Below are positions 26,413 through 35,432 of a stretch of 64,000 bases of DNA, piece after piece. The notes beneath the pieces were generated by a model. It searched no databases. It had not been told where the DNA came from and saw only the letters and a program-made list of their open reading frames with translations. This DNA comes from Aquisalimonas lutea (GTDB lineage Bacteria; Pseudomonadota; Gammaproteobacteria; Nitrococcales; Aquisalimonadaceae): assembly GCF_030409225.1 (NCBI RefSeq), contig NZ_JAUFPK010000005.1:48900-112899 (forward strand), read 5' to 3'. A program made the translations under genes and the position numbers. Numbering within the stretch: the first letter of the stretch is position 1; each line of letters opens with the position of its first letter.

Positions 26413-29400
26413 TCAGTGGAAATCCCGTGACCTGGTGGGCAGCCGGCCCAGCAGCGCCGAGTGGTCTTCCAGCCGCCCGGCGATCAGGTGGCAGACGCCG
26501 TCGCGCTGCTCCCAGCGGCCGACGACCCCCAGCAGCCGCGCCTCCAGCAGGGCGCGGCGCTGCCGCTCGCCCAGGCGGCGCCAGACCACCACGTTCACGA
26601 CCCCGGTCTCGTCCTCCAGCGTGATGAAGGTCACCCCGCCGGCGGAGCCGGGGCGCTGGCGGTTGATGACGATGCCGGCGGCGCGGGCGACGGGGGTGTT
26701 CTCCAGCCGGTGCAGCTCCGCGGCACTGCGGAAGCGCCGGCGGTGGAGCGGATCGCGGAGCAGGGCGACGGGGTGGGGCCCCAGGCTCAGGCCCAGGCGA
26801 CCGTAGTCGGCCACCAGGTCCTCGCCCGTGGTGGGCGGCTCCAGGGGCGGGGTGTCGTCGCCGTGGCCGGCCTGCGCCAGCAGCGGGCGCCCGGTATCCA
26901 CGCCCAGGACCTGCCACCAGGCATTGCGCCGGTGGCCGGCAAGCGGCTGCAGGGCGCCCCCGTCGGCCAGGGCGTCGAGGTCGCGCCGCCCGAGCCGGGC
27001 GCGCCGGGCCAGGTTCGCAACGCTGCCGATGCCGTCCTCCTCCCGGGCGGCAATCAGGCGCTCCGCCCCTTGCCGGGAGAGCCCCTTGATCATGCGCAGC
27101 CCCAGCCGCAGGGCGGGCGCCGTGCCGGTGTCCTCCAGCGTGCAGTCCCAGGTGCTGGCGGTGACGTCCGCGGTGCGGACCTCGACGCCGTGCTCCCGGG
27201 CATCGCGCACCAGCTGGGCCGGCGCATAAAAGCCCATGGGCTGGCTGTTCAGCAGGGCGCAGGTGAATGCCGCCGGGAAATGGCACTTGAGCCAGGCAGA
27301 GATACAGGCCAGCAGGGCGAAGCTCGCCGCGTGGGACTCCGGGAACCCGTACTCGCCGAACCCCTGGATCTGGCGGAAGATGCGCGCGGCGAACGCGTCG
27401 CTGTAGCCCCGGGCGCGCATGCCCTCGTGCAGGCGCTGCTCGAAGTGGGCCAGCCCGCCGCGCCGGCGCCAGGCCGCCATGGACCGGCGGAGCTGATCGG
27501 CCTCGTCGGGGCTGAAGCCGGCGGCCACCTCGGCGAGCTTCATGACCTGCTCCTGGAAGATGGGCACACCCAGGGTCCGGGCCAGGACGTCGCGGACCTC
27601 CGGGCTCGGGTAGTCCACGGAGTCCGGCGCCTCGCGACGGCGCAGATAGGGGTGCACCATGTCCCCCTGGATGGGCCCCGGGCGCACGATGGCCACCTGG
27701 ATGACCAGGTCGTAGAACGCCTTCGGCTTCAGGCGCGGCAGCATGGCCAGCTGGGCGCGGGATTCCACCTGGAAGACCCCGACGGCATCCGCCCGCCGGA
27801 GCATGGCGTAGACGGCCGGATCCTCCCGGGGGATGTCCGCCATGGTCCAGGTCTGGCCGTAGTGCCGCGGGAGCAGGGCCAGGGCCTTGCGGATCGCGGT
27901 GAGCATGCCCAGGGAGAGCACGTCCACCTTGAGCAGCCCCAGGGCCTCCAGATCGTCCTTGTCCCACTGGATGATGGAGCGCCCCTCCATGGCGGCGTTC
28001 TCCGTGGGTACCAGCTCCGCCAGCGGCCCGCGGGAGATGACGAAGCCGCCCACGTGCTGGGAGAGATGCCGGGGAAAGCCCAGGATCTCCCGGGTCAGGG
28101 TCAGTACCCGGTGGATGACGGGGTTGTCCGGGTCGAAACCCGCCTCGCGCACGCGCTCGGGCGCTATGGTGCTGCCGTCCCACCACTGCATGGCCCGGGC
28201 CAGCTGATCCGTCTGGTGCGGCTCCAGTCCCAGGGCCCGGCCCACGTCGCGCAGGGCGCTGCGCGGCCGATAGCTGATCACCGTGGCGGCCAGGGCAGCC
28301 CGGTGGCGGCCGTACTTGCGGTAGATGTACTGGATCACCTCTTCCCGGCGCTCGTGCTCGAAGTCCACGTCGATATCCGGCGGCTCGCCCCGGTCCCGGG
28401 AGATGAAGCGCTCGAACAGCTGTTGCCCGATGGCGGGTTCCACCTCGGTGATGCCCAGGGCATAGCAGACCACGGAGTTGGCCGCTGAGCCCCGGCCCTG
28501 GCAGAGGATGCCGCGGTTGCGGGCGAAGGCCACCACGTCGTGCACCGTGAGGAAATAGGCCTCGTAGCGCAGCTCGGTGATCAGCGCCAGCTCCCGTTCC
28601 ATCTGCTGCTCCACGGCGGCGGGTGTGCCCCCGGGCCAGCGGCGGGCGGCGCCGGCGCGGGTCAGCCCGCGCAGGTGGGAGGCAGGAGTCGCTCCGTCCG
28701 GCACGAGCTCCTCCGGGTACTCGTAGCGCAGCTCGTCCAGGGAGAAATGGCACCGGGCGGCGATGTCCGCGCTCTCGGCGAGCAGGGGCTCCGGGTAGAT
28801 CCGCCGCAGGCGCTCCGGCGGGCGCAGGTGGCGCTCGCCGTTGCTCAGCAGTGCGTGGCCCAGCTCGTGGACGGGCCGGTTGTGCCGGATGGCGGTGAGC
28901 GTATCCTGCAGGGCGCGCCGGCCCCGGCGGTGCATGTGGACGTCGCCGGCGGCGACCAGGGGCAGGCCGTGGGCGGCCCCCAGGGCTTCCAGCTCGGCGA
29001 GCCGGGCGGCATCGTCCGGGCCGTGGAACAGCTCCACGGCGATCCAGCCGCGGCCGCGGAACTGTGCCCCGAACCAGGCGGTTTCCTCGTCACCGGCCGG
29101 GGTGGCCGGCAGCAGCAATGCCAGGCAGTCCGGCACGGCGCCCTCGATCTCGCTGCGCCGGAGGCGGTAGCTGCCCTTGTCGGCCTGGGTGCGGCCCAGG
29201 CTGATCAGCGCGGACAGCTGGGCGTAGGCCTGCCGGTGCGGCGCCAGAAGCACCACGGCCGGGCCGTCGTCAAGCCGCAGCTCTGTTCCGATGACGAGCT
29301 GCAGCCCGTGCTCCCGGGCGGCCTGGTGCGCGCGCACGGCACCGGCCACGGAGCACTCGTCGGTGACCGCCAGGGCGCGATACCCCAGCGCGGCGGCGCG

Positions 29401-29478
29401 CTCCACCAGCTCCTCGGGGTGCGAGGCGCCGCGCAGGAAGGTGAAGTTGGTCAGGCAGTGAAGCTCAGCGTAGGCCAT
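26413..29478 (-). CDS. dnaE2: error-prone DNA polymerase DnaE2 (ImuC)
   Basis: This 1021-residue C-family polymerase works in SOS mutagenesis with ImuA and ImuB. It has an N-terminal PHP domain (AELHCLTNFTFLRGASHPEE) and a palm with the catalytic Asp pair in PPDIDVDFEHERREEV. A helix-hairpin-helix region precedes a C-terminal OB fold (VTFITLEDETGVVNVVVW). The start at 29478 (MAYAELHC) matches the family, and a perfect LexA box ends the picture eight bases upstream. It is separated from imuAB by a three-gene amino-acid transporter. Confidence 0.95.
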   Translation of the reverse strand: MAYAELHCLTNFTFLRGASHPEELVERAAALGYRALAVTDECSVAGAVRAHQAAREHGLQLVIGTELRLDDGPAVVLLAPHRQAYAQLSALISLGRTQADKGSYRLRRSEIEGAVPDCLALLLPATPAGDEETAWFGAQFRGRGWIAVELFHGPDDAARLAELEALGAAHGLPLVAAGDVHMHRRGRRALQDTLTAIRHNRPVHELGHALLSNGERHLRPPERLRRIYPEPLLAESADIAARCHFSLDELRYEYPEELVPDGATPASHLRGLTRAGAARRWPGGTPAAVEQQMERELALITELRYEAYFLTVHDVVAFARNRGILCQGRGSAANSVVCYALGITEVEPAIGQQLFERFISRDRGEPPDIDVDFEHERREEVIQYIYRKYGRHRAALAATVISYRPRSALRDVGRALGLEPHQTDQLARAMQWWDGSTIAPERVREAGFDPDNPVIHRVLTLTREILGFPRHLSQHVGGFVISRGPLAELVPTENAAMEGRSIIQWDKDDLEALGLLKVDVLSLGMLTAIRKALALLPRHYGQTWTMADIPREDPAVYAMLRRADAVGVFQVESRAQLAMLPRLKPKAFYDLVIQVAIVRPGPIQGDMVHPYLRRREAPDSVDYPSPEVRDVLARTLGVPIFQEQVMKLAEVAAGFSPDEADQLRRSMAAWRRRGGLAHFEQRLHEGMRARGYSDAFAARIFRQIQGFGEYGFPESHAASFALLACISAWLKCHFPAAFTCALLNSQPMGFYAPAQLVRDAREHGVEVRTADVTASTWDCTLEDTGTAPALRLGLRMIKGLSRQGAERLIAAREEDGIGSVANLARRARLGRRDLDALADGGALQPLAGHRRNAWWQVLGVDTGRPLLAQAGHGDDTPPLEPPTTGEDLVADYGRLGLSLGPHPVALLRDPLHRRRFRSAAELHRLENTPVARAAGIVINRQRPGSAGGVTFITLEDETGVVNVVVWRRLGERQRRALLEARLLGVVGRWEQRDGVCHLIAGRLEDHSALLGRLPTRSRDFH

Positions 29479-29485
29479 GTGAATA

Positions 29486-29501
29486 CTGTATAAAAATACA
29501 G
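29486..29501. promoter_or_regulatory. LexA (SOS) box of dnaE2
   Basis: CTGT-ATAAAAAT-ACAG is a perfect 16-bp LexA box, 8 bp upstream of the dnaE2 start. A further ACAG half-site follows at 29506-29509. Confidence 0.93.
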
Positions 29502-29624
29502 TTATACAGTGAAGTTTTCGGTTCTGAGTTTTCAGTTCACAGTGGGTCATTGCCTGTTTGTGGCTTGCGGTCGGGTCGTTGGTTGGCGCGGGTACGTCGG
29601 GGTGAGTGAGGTCCTGATTCGAGG

Positions 29625-29735
29625 GCGCTGGAGCGGGGCGTCCGGTCACGGACACGCCGTGAATACGTCCCTGTAGGCTCGACTGCGGCCGTCCTGGCCG
29701 CAGACGGTCCGTGACCGGACGCCCCGCTCCAGCGC
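29625..29735. repeat. B-type inverted-repeat element, copy B1
   Basis: Arms 29625-29653 and 29707-29735 are perfect 29-bp reverse complements around a 53-bp centre holding a smaller hairpin (CTGCGGCC/GGCCGCAG). It matches copy B2 at 37711 almost fully, and the two arm differences are compensatory. It lies in the 496-bp gap between dnaE2 and the ABC ATPase gene. Confidence 0.85.
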
Positions 29736-29784
29736 GTGCCGGAGTTCAGCCTTTGGGGGGTGGATCGGCGCTTGGCGGTGCCCG

Positions 29785-29920
29785 TCGATGGTTGGCGGGG
29801 TGTATCCGGGTGGGCGACTTTGCGCAGCGCCGGAGCGGAGGATAGGCCCCTGCTTCACATGAAGCAGGGGCCGTAAGCGGAGCTCCGGAGCCCACCCGGA
29901 TACACCCCGCCAACCATCGA
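29785..29920. repeat. A-type element, copy A4 (internally deleted)
   Basis: Perfect 31-bp arms (29785-29815 and 29890-29920) enclose a 74-bp core. Compared with A5, the segment between two CCGGAGCG direct repeats is missing. It retains the hairpin built on CCCCTGCTTCA. A degenerate inverted copy of the right arm and its flank lies at 29558-29604, so B1 and A4 sit inside a larger imperfect inverted repeat. The rest of 29736-29974 shows no gene. Confidence 0.8.
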
Positions 29921-29974
29921 CCCCGGCCGCAAGCCACTTGTGAGACCAGGAGCTCCGTCCTGTTGAAAGCCGGT

Positions 29975-30706
29975 TTATGTCTTCACGTGGCCGAGGAAGT
30001 CGCTGAAGCGTTCCGAGGGCGGGTTGGCGAACAGGGTTCCGGGGTGGCCCTCGTGGACGATGCGGCCGTCGTCCATGAAGATCAGGCGGTGGGCGGCGGC
30101 CTCGGCGAAGCGCATCTCGTGGGTGACGATGATCATGGTCATGCCCTCGGCGGCGAGATCCTGCATGACCTGCAGCACCTCGCCGCGCAGCTCCGGGTCC
30201 AGGGCCGAGGTGGGCTCGTCGAAGAGCATGACCTTGGGGTTGACGGCCAGGGCCCGGGCGATGGCCACCCGCTGCTGCTGGCCGCCGGAGAGCTGGCTGG
30301 GCCGCTGATCCGCCCATTCCAGCAGGCCGACCCGCTGCAGCAGCCGGTCCGCCGTGGCCCGGGCCTCGGCGCGGCCCTGGCGGCGGACCTTGCGCGGGCC
30401 GAGCATGACGTTCTCCCGGGCCGTCATGTGCGGGAACAGGTTGAACTGCTGAAAGACCATTCCGGTCTCCCGGCGAATGGCCCGCGGGCTGGTGCCCCGC
30501 TCGCCCAGGCGCTTGCCGTCCACCTCCAGGGTGCCCGAGGTGATGGGCTCGAGCACGTTGATACAGCGCAGCAGGGTCGACTTCCCGGAGCCGGAGGCGC
30601 CGACGATGACCACCACCTCGCCGGCCTCCACGACCAGGTCGATGTCCCGGAGCACCGGGGTGTCGCCGAAATGCTTGGTCAGCTTGCTGCAGGCGATCAG
30701 GCTCAC
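29975..30706 (-). CDS. polar amino-acid ABC transporter ATPase
   Basis: This 243-residue GlnQ/HisP-type ATPase has Walker A GASGSGKST near residue 37, Q-loop FQQFNLFPHMT, signature LSGGQQQRVAIARAL, Walker B VMLFDEPTSALD and switch His in IIVTHEM. The GTG start at 30706 overlaps the permease stop by four bases (GTGA). It is the last gene of an SBP-permease-ATPase operon. Confidence 0.93.
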   Translation of the reverse strand: MSLIACSKLTKHFGDTPVLRDIDLVVEAGEVVVIVGASGSGKSTLLRCINVLEPITSGTLEVDGKRLGERGTSPRAIRRETGMVFQQFNLFPHMTARENVMLGPRKVRRQGRAEARATADRLLQRVGLLEWADQRPSQLSGGQQQRVAIARALAVNPKVMLFDEPTSALDPELRGEVLQVMQDLAAEGMTMIIVTHEMRFAEAAAHRLIFMDDGRIVHEGHPGTLFANPPSERFSDFLGHVKT

Positions 30707-31359
30707 AGGATCGTCATCCTCCGCTCGATCAGCCGCATGATCACGGCCAGGCTGAAGGTCATGGCGAGATAGAACACCGCCACCGCCGTCCAGATCTCCA
30801 GGGCGCGGCCGGTCTGGGCGGTGAGCTGCTCCCCCTGCTGGGCGAGCTCGGCCACGCCGATGACCAGGAACAGCGCCGAGTCCTTCAGGCTGATGATGAA
30901 CTGGTTGCCCAGGGGCGGAATGGTGCGCCGGAACGCCAGCGGCCCGACGATGGAGACCAGCACCTGCGGGTAGGACAGTCCCAGGGCCAGTCCGGCGTCG
31001 GTCAGCCCCCGATCGATGGACTGGACCGCGCCGCGGACGATCTCGGTGATGTAGGCGCCGGCGTTCAGCGCCAGGGTCAGGGAGGCGGCGACGAAGCCGC
31101 TCAGGGCGATGTCCGCGGCCATGGGCAGGGCGAAATAGATGAACATCGCCTGGACGACGATGGGCGTGCCCCGGATGACCGAGATATAGGCGAACACCAG
31201 CCAGTGGATCACCGGCAGGCGGAACGCCATGATCAGCCCGCACAGGGTGCCGATGACCATGCCTCCGCCGATCCCCAGCAGGGTGATCTGGGCCGTGAGC
31301 TGCGCGCCCTCGACCATCTGCGGCATGGCGGTCCAGACCACATCCCAGCGGAAATCCAT
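30703..31359 (-). CDS. polar amino-acid ABC transporter permease
   Basis: This 218-residue HisM/GlnP-type inner-membrane permease has about five helices and the conserved segment VRGTPIVVQAMFIYFALP, written here as IRGTPIVVQAMF, plus the EAA loop DAGLALGLSYPQVLVSIVGPLA. One permease gene suggests a homodimer. It is coupled to the ATPase gene. Confidence 0.93.
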   Translation of the reverse strand: MDFRWDVVWTAMPQMVEGAQLTAQITLLGIGGGMVIGTLCGLIMAFRLPVIHWLVFAYISVIRGTPIVVQAMFIYFALPMAADIALSGFVAASLTLALNAGAYITEIVRGAVQSIDRGLTDAGLALGLSYPQVLVSIVGPLAFRRTIPPLGNQFIISLKDSALFLVIGVAELAQQGEQLTAQTGRALEIWTAVAVFYLAMTFSLAVIMRLIERRMTIL

Positions 31360-31430
31360 GGACGGTACCTCGGTGCGGGAACGCTCCTAGGAGGGGCCTC
31401 CCGCAGGAGAGCGGGAGGCCCGGGGCGCGA

Positions 31431-32183
31431 TCAGCGGGGACTGGGTTCCTTGCCGAACCAGCGCTCGTAGAGCTCGGCGTAGCGGCCGTCCTCCATCATG
31501 CCCAGCAGGCTGATGTTGACGGCATCGCGCAGCTCGCTGCCCTGGGGAAAGGCCATGGCGTAGGACTGGGCCTCCAGGTTCTCGCCCACCGCCTTGACGT
31601 CGCCGTCACCGGCATTCTCGATGTAGTAGAGCACGTTGGGCGTGTCGTGCAGGGCGGCGTCCACGCGCCCGGCGCGGACCTCCAGATAGGCCTGCTCGGC
31701 CCGGGGGAACCGGGTCAGCTCCGTATCCGGCAGGTTCTCCTGGGCGTACGCGTCGCTGGTGGTGCCGGTGGTCACGGCCAGGGTCTTGCCGTCCAGGTCG
31801 TCGATGCCCTGGATCTCCTCCTCGTCGGCGCGCACCATGAGCATGAGGCCGCTGTCATAGTAGGCGTGCGAGAAGTCCATGGTCTCTTCCCGCTCGGAGG
31901 TGATGGTGATGGCGGCCAGCGCACCGTCGACCCGGCCGGTCTGCAGGGCGGTGATGATGCCGGAGAAGTTCATGGTGTTGTATTCGTACTCCCAGCCGTT
32001 CTCCTCGGCGATGGCTTCCCAGAGCTCGATCTCGAAGCCGGTCCATTCGCCGTCCTCCTCGAACATGAAGGGGACGAACCCCGAGGGGATGGCGATGGTG
32101 AGCGGTTCGTCCTGGGCGGTGGCGGCGCCGGCCAGGGCGAACAGGATGAGGCCGATGCACAGGTTCAGAAGTGAATGTCGCAT
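31431..32183 (-). CDS. amino-acid ABC transporter substrate-binding protein
   Basis: This 250-residue periplasmic binding protein of family 3 has a cleavable signal peptide (MRHSLLNLCIGLILFALAG, cleavage after ATA). Lobe I motifs GFVPFMFEEDGEWTGFEIEL and FSGIITALQTGRVDGALAAIT follow, then TLAVTTGTTSDAYA. The length and motifs are GlnH-like, but the ligand (Gln, Glu or another polar amino acid) cannot be decided. GGAGGA precedes the ATG at 32183, and a separate promoter lies at 32220-32248. Confidence 0.93.
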   Translation of the reverse strand: MRHSLLNLCIGLILFALAGAATAQDEPLTIAIPSGFVPFMFEEDGEWTGFEIELWEAIAEENGWEYEYNTMNFSGIITALQTGRVDGALAAITITSEREETMDFSHAYYDSGLMLMVRADEEEIQGIDDLDGKTLAVTTGTTSDAYAQENLPDTELTRFPRAEQAYLEVRAGRVDAALHDTPNVLYYIENAGDGDVKAVGENLEAQSYAMAFPQGSELRDAVNISLLGMMEDGRYAELYERWFGKEPSPR

Positions 32184-32219
32184 GACGGGAGTCCTCCGGG
32201 TCACTGAGTCCCTTCTTTG

Positions 32220-32248
32220 AACGTAGGGTGGGGGGCCGGGTGTGTCAA
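32220..32248 (-). promoter_or_regulatory. sigma-70 promoter of the amino-acid transporter operon
   Basis: On the minus strand TTGACA (32243-32248), 17 bp, then AACGTA read as TACGTT (32220-32225). It lies just after imuB, so the transporter can be expressed independently of the SOS genes. Confidence 0.65.
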
Positions 32249-32254
32249 ATCGGG

Positions 32255-33682
32255 TCAGGCGAAGAACCCGTGCAGGAACCAGCGCCGCGCGCCGCGCCGC
32301 TCCCGGAAGACCCAGACCCGGCTGCCGCGGGGATTCCGGGCCTGGTAGTAATCGCGGCTGATGTCGTCGCCGTCCCACCAGCCGGTCTCGATGCGTTCCG
32401 GGCCGCATTCCAGTCGCAGCGGGCCGTGCCAGAAGGGATGTCCCTGGTGCCAGTCCAGCGGCTGGGGGTGAGGGAGCAGCCAGGCGGGACGCTCCCCGGG
32501 GGCGGCCTGGGTGGTGAACGAGGTGCCGGTCTGCGGGCACCAGGCCCGCTCCGGCCGGTGGTCGGCCACGGTGTCCAGGCCCGTGACCGCGTGCTCGCCC
32601 AGCCTGGCCTGCAGCCGCTCGCTCAGGTGCGCCTGCTTCTCCGCCGGGGCCTGCTCCGCGTGCGGCAGTAGCGGCACGGGCTCCGGGGGCAGCGGCAGGA
32701 TGTGACCGGCGCGCAGCTGCAGCGCGGTGACCGGGGCCGCCAGCGGTTCCCGCTCCAGCCGGTGCTGGCAGAGCGTGAGCAGGTGCTCGGGGTCGCGGCC
32801 CGGGCGCAGCAGGCCGATCTCCAGGCAGGTGGGGGCCTGGCGCCGGTGATGGAGCTCCAGCGCCAGTTTCTGGACACCCCCTTCCCGGGCCCGCAGCAGA
32901 CCGGCCAGCTCCCGCAGGATGCGTTGCAGCGCGAACCCCAGCGACTGGATGTCGCCGGCCTCCGCGGGCAGCTCCAGGTAGCGGTCGAAGCGCGACGCCG
33001 GCTGGTGCGCCGGGCGGGGGTCCGGGCGCTCCCCCAGGGCATGTTCCAGCTGCAGCAGCAGCGGGCGCCCGAAGCGCCGGGCCAGGTCGCGCCGCGGCAG
33101 TTGCAGGCAGTCTGCCAGCGTATGCAACCCCAGCCCCTGCAAAGCGTGGAGCTGCCCGGGGAGAAGCTCCAGGACATGGCAGGGCAGTTGCGCCAGGCGC
33201 TCGCGCAGGGCCCGGGGAGTCTCGACGGGGCTGCTGTCACCGGCCCGGGCCAGCAGCCAGGCGGCCGTGGGCGTGGGCGCGATGCCCCGGCAGTAGCTAT
33301 GGCCGAAGCCATCGAATGCCTCTGCGAGATGCCCAAGGAGAGCGGGCAGCCCGCCGAACAGGCGCAGGCTGGCACCGATCTCCAGCAGCAGCCCGTCCGG
33401 CGTGCGCGGGCTGACGTGGTTGCTGAACTGATACCCCCAGTCCGCCAGGTGCCGGAGGCACCGGGCCTCCTCCTGCCGCTGCCGGGGGAGCAGCTGCAGC
33501 TCGGGCATCAGCGCCCGGGCCTCGCTCGGGGTCTGGCCGCTGTGTACGCCGCCGGCCGCGGCCGCGGCATTCCCCCGGAGGATCCGTTGATGCTCGGTCA
33601 CCGCGAGCGCGCCCTGTCCCGGGCTGCTGCAGCCCGGGGCCTCCAGGGGCAGTTCCGGCAGGTACAGGGCGAGCCACAGCAT
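32255..33682 (-). CDS. imuB: ImuB, Y-family polymerase-like SOS protein
   Basis: ImuB (475 residues) is the hub of the ImuA-ImuB-DnaE2 mutasome: it binds the clamp but is not itself an active polymerase. The N-terminus MLWLALYLPELPLEA lacks the metal-binding Asp of active Y-family enzymes, as expected. The C-terminal DYYQARNPRGSRVWVFRER...WFLHGFFA is the family signature. It is downstream of imuA by 48 bp on the same strand. Confidence 0.93.
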   Translation of the reverse strand: MLWLALYLPELPLEAPGCSSPGQGALAVTEHQRILRGNAAAAAGGVHSGQTPSEARALMPELQLLPRQRQEEARCLRHLADWGYQFSNHVSPRTPDGLLLEIGASLRLFGGLPALLGHLAEAFDGFGHSYCRGIAPTPTAAWLLARAGDSSPVETPRALRERLAQLPCHVLELLPGQLHALQGLGLHTLADCLQLPRRDLARRFGRPLLLQLEHALGERPDPRPAHQPASRFDRYLELPAEAGDIQSLGFALQRILRELAGLLRAREGGVQKLALELHHRRQAPTCLEIGLLRPGRDPEHLLTLCQHRLEREPLAAPVTALQLRAGHILPLPPEPVPLLPHAEQAPAEKQAHLSERLQARLGEHAVTGLDTVADHRPERAWCPQTGTSFTTQAAPGERPAWLLPHPQPLDWHQGHPFWHGPLRLECGPERIETGWWDGDDISRDYYQARNPRGSRVWVFRERRGARRWFLHGFFA

Positions 33683-33730
33683 GGACCTTGCCTCCCGGCG
33701 CCGGCAGGGCGGGGCGTGCTTCGCCGGGGG

Positions 33731-34549
33731 TCAGTGCAGCGGCTGGACCGGCTGCGGCCGCCGGCGCGGGGAGGGCTCCAGCGGCAGGCGCATCTGGGTC
33801 AGGGAGGACTCCGGCTGCAGGCTTCCCCGGGAAGCGGGGGGCTCCACCCTGCCGGCGGGCAGCGCCGATTCCGTCCCGGCGGTGGCGGTCGCGGGGGAAT
33901 GGGTGGCAACCGGCAGGGACCGGGTGCGCGGGTTGTTCAGGTCCAGCTGCAGGCCCTGGCGCGGCTGTCCGCCCCGGACCTTGAGCAGGTCCACCCGGGT
34001 GTCGGCATTCTCCCCGGCCTGCAGCACCAGGCGCAGGGCTGCCGGGGAGCGCTCGTTCCGGGCGCTTTCGTCGCGGAACAGCAGCCCCCAGCAATCGCCG
34101 GCCTCGGCGGCCAGCTGCAGGCGCCGCAGCTGCTTCTCGTCGGCCTTGCGCGGCCAGGCCAGCACGGCGGCGCAGCTGCCCGAGCGCATGGCCTGCTCCA
34201 GGGCCCAGAGGGTGTCGCTGCCGGCGCGGGGGTGGATCAGGAGAATCCGGGAGAGATCCACGCCCTGGGCGGCCAGGGCCGGTGCATACGGGATGTGCGG
34301 GGGTGCCACCAGGGCGATCCAGCGGCCGGCGCGGCTGAGGCGGGCCAGAGCCGGGAGCACCAGGCGCAGCTCGCCGATGCCGGCATCGGCATGCAGGAGC
34401 TCCGTGAGCGCGCCCTGGGGCCATCCGCCCCCGGGCAGCGCCGCATCCAGCTCGGCGTAGCCGCTGGGCAGGCAGCCCTGCCGGGGCTGGGTTTCGCCGG
34501 CGCGCCAGATGCGGGGTTCGCGCAGCAGGTTGTCGAGAGCGTTGTCCAT
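33731..34549 (-). CDS. imuA: ImuA, translesion synthesis-associated RecA/SulA-like protein
   Basis: This 272-residue RecA-like accessory protein of the SOS mutasome has GYAELDAALPGGGWPQGALTELL near residue 30, where RecA-like proteins have the loop around Walker A; here it is degenerate. RIDLLKVRGG-type segment VDLLKVRGGQPRQG is also typical. The start MDNALDNLL at 34549 has GAGGGT upstream. No LexA box lies directly before it, so it is probably co-transcribed with lexA (88-bp gap). Confidence 0.88.
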   Translation of the reverse strand: MDNALDNLLREPRIWRAGETQPRQGCLPSGYAELDAALPGGGWPQGALTELLHADAGIGELRLVLPALARLSRAGRWIALVAPPHIPYAPALAAQGVDLSRILLIHPRAGSDTLWALEQAMRSGSCAAVLAWPRKADEKQLRRLQLAAEAGDCWGLLFRDESARNERSPAALRLVLQAGENADTRVDLLKVRGGQPRQGLQLDLNNPRTRSLPVATHSPATATAGTESALPAGRVEPPASRGSLQPESSLTQMRLPLEPSPRRRPQPVQPLH

Positions 34550-34637
34550 GGTGACCCTCATTGCCGTTGGGCGGGTGCTGTATGGGCTTCCGGGGTGTGC
34601 CGGACAGCACACCGCGTTGTCATCCCGCTGAAGCCCG

Positions 34638-35258
34638 CTACAGCGCCTCGCCGTTGCGAATCAGGCCGACCCCGAGTCCTTCGATAATGAGCGGTTCCGT
34701 GCGCAGATCGACGTCGATGGGCGTATATTCCGGGTTCTCCGGCAGCAGCCGGACATAGTGGCCGTCGCGCTGGAAGCGCTTGACGGTGACCTCGTCGTGG
34801 AGGCGGGCGACCACGATCTGCCCGTTCCGGGCCTCGGTGGTGCGGTGCACCGCCAGTAGGTCGTCTTCCAGGATGCCGGCGTCGCGCATGCTCATGCCCT
34901 GGACGGCCAGGAGGTAGTCCGCCCGGGGGTGGAACATGGCCGGGTCGACCCGGCAGCGCTCGCGGACATGCTCCTGGGCCAGCACGGGGCTGCCGGCGGC
35001 CACCTGGCCGATGACGGGCAGGCCGGGCTCCTCTTCCTCGCCGTGGTCGTCCAGCAAGCGGATGCCGCGGGAGGAGCCGGCCCGCAGGCTGATGGCCCCC
35101 TTGCGCTCCAGGGCCCGCAGGTGGCTTTCCGCCGCATTGGGCGAGCGATAGCCCAGGGCACGGGTGATATCCGCCCGGGTGGGCGGAAAGCCGGACTCCG
35201 CGATGAACTGCCGGATGAACCGGAGGATCTCTTCCTGGCGGGCGGTGAGCTGATGCAT
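34638..35258 (-). CDS. lexA: SOS repressor LexA
   Basis: LexA (206 residues) represses SOS genes until RecA-stimulated self-cleavage. The N-terminal winged helix [15 protein letters not shown]...[15 protein letters not shown] is followed by the Ala88-Gly89 cleavage site (QVAAGSP), catalytic Ser123 (GMSMRDAGI) and Lys160 (EVTVKRF). A perfect LexA box lies upstream at 35283-35298, so the gene is autoregulated. It heads a lexA-imuA-imuB operon. Confidence 0.97.
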   Translation of the reverse strand: MHQLTARQEEILRFIRQFIAESGFPPTRADITRALGYRSPNAAESHLRALERKGAISLRAGSSRGIRLLDDHGEEEEPGLPVIGQVAAGSPVLAQEHVRERCRVDPAMFHPRADYLLAVQGMSMRDAGILEDDLLAVHRTTEARNGQIVVARLHDEVTVKRFQRDGHYVRLLPENPEYTPIDVDLRTEPLIIEGLGVGLIRNGEAL

Positions 35259-35282
35259 GGGACGGCGCTCCTGTCTTCTGTA

Positions 35283-35298
35283 CTGTTAATATATACAG
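35283..35298. promoter_or_regulatory. LexA (SOS) box of lexA
   Basis: CTGT-TAATATAT-ACAG, a perfect LexA box 24 bp upstream of the lexA start. It lies between divergent lexA and relA. Confidence 0.93.
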
Positions 35299-35432
35299 TC
35301 ATTCCGGGTGGTGCAAGAACGCGGGGGGTGTCCGGGAGCGCATCGCATCCCGGGAGGGATTCGTGCAGCCAATGGCGTACAATGCGCGCCCAGTCTGGAA
35401 AAAGGGCCGGTGCGCCCTCACGTGACGGAGTC

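Noticed and set aside
29558-29604. A further full A element before B1
   Set aside because: Only a degenerate copy of one arm and its flank is present, without a core or partner arm of its own.
29975-32183. Amino-acid transporter genes as part of the SOS operon
   Set aside because: They have their own near-consensus promoter and no LexA box. SOS readthrough is possible but not shown.
34929-35432. N-terminal extension of relA reaching back over lexA
   Set aside because: It overlaps lexA and its LexA box. The ATG at 35433 has an SD, and the protein then aligns with RelA from its N-terminus.
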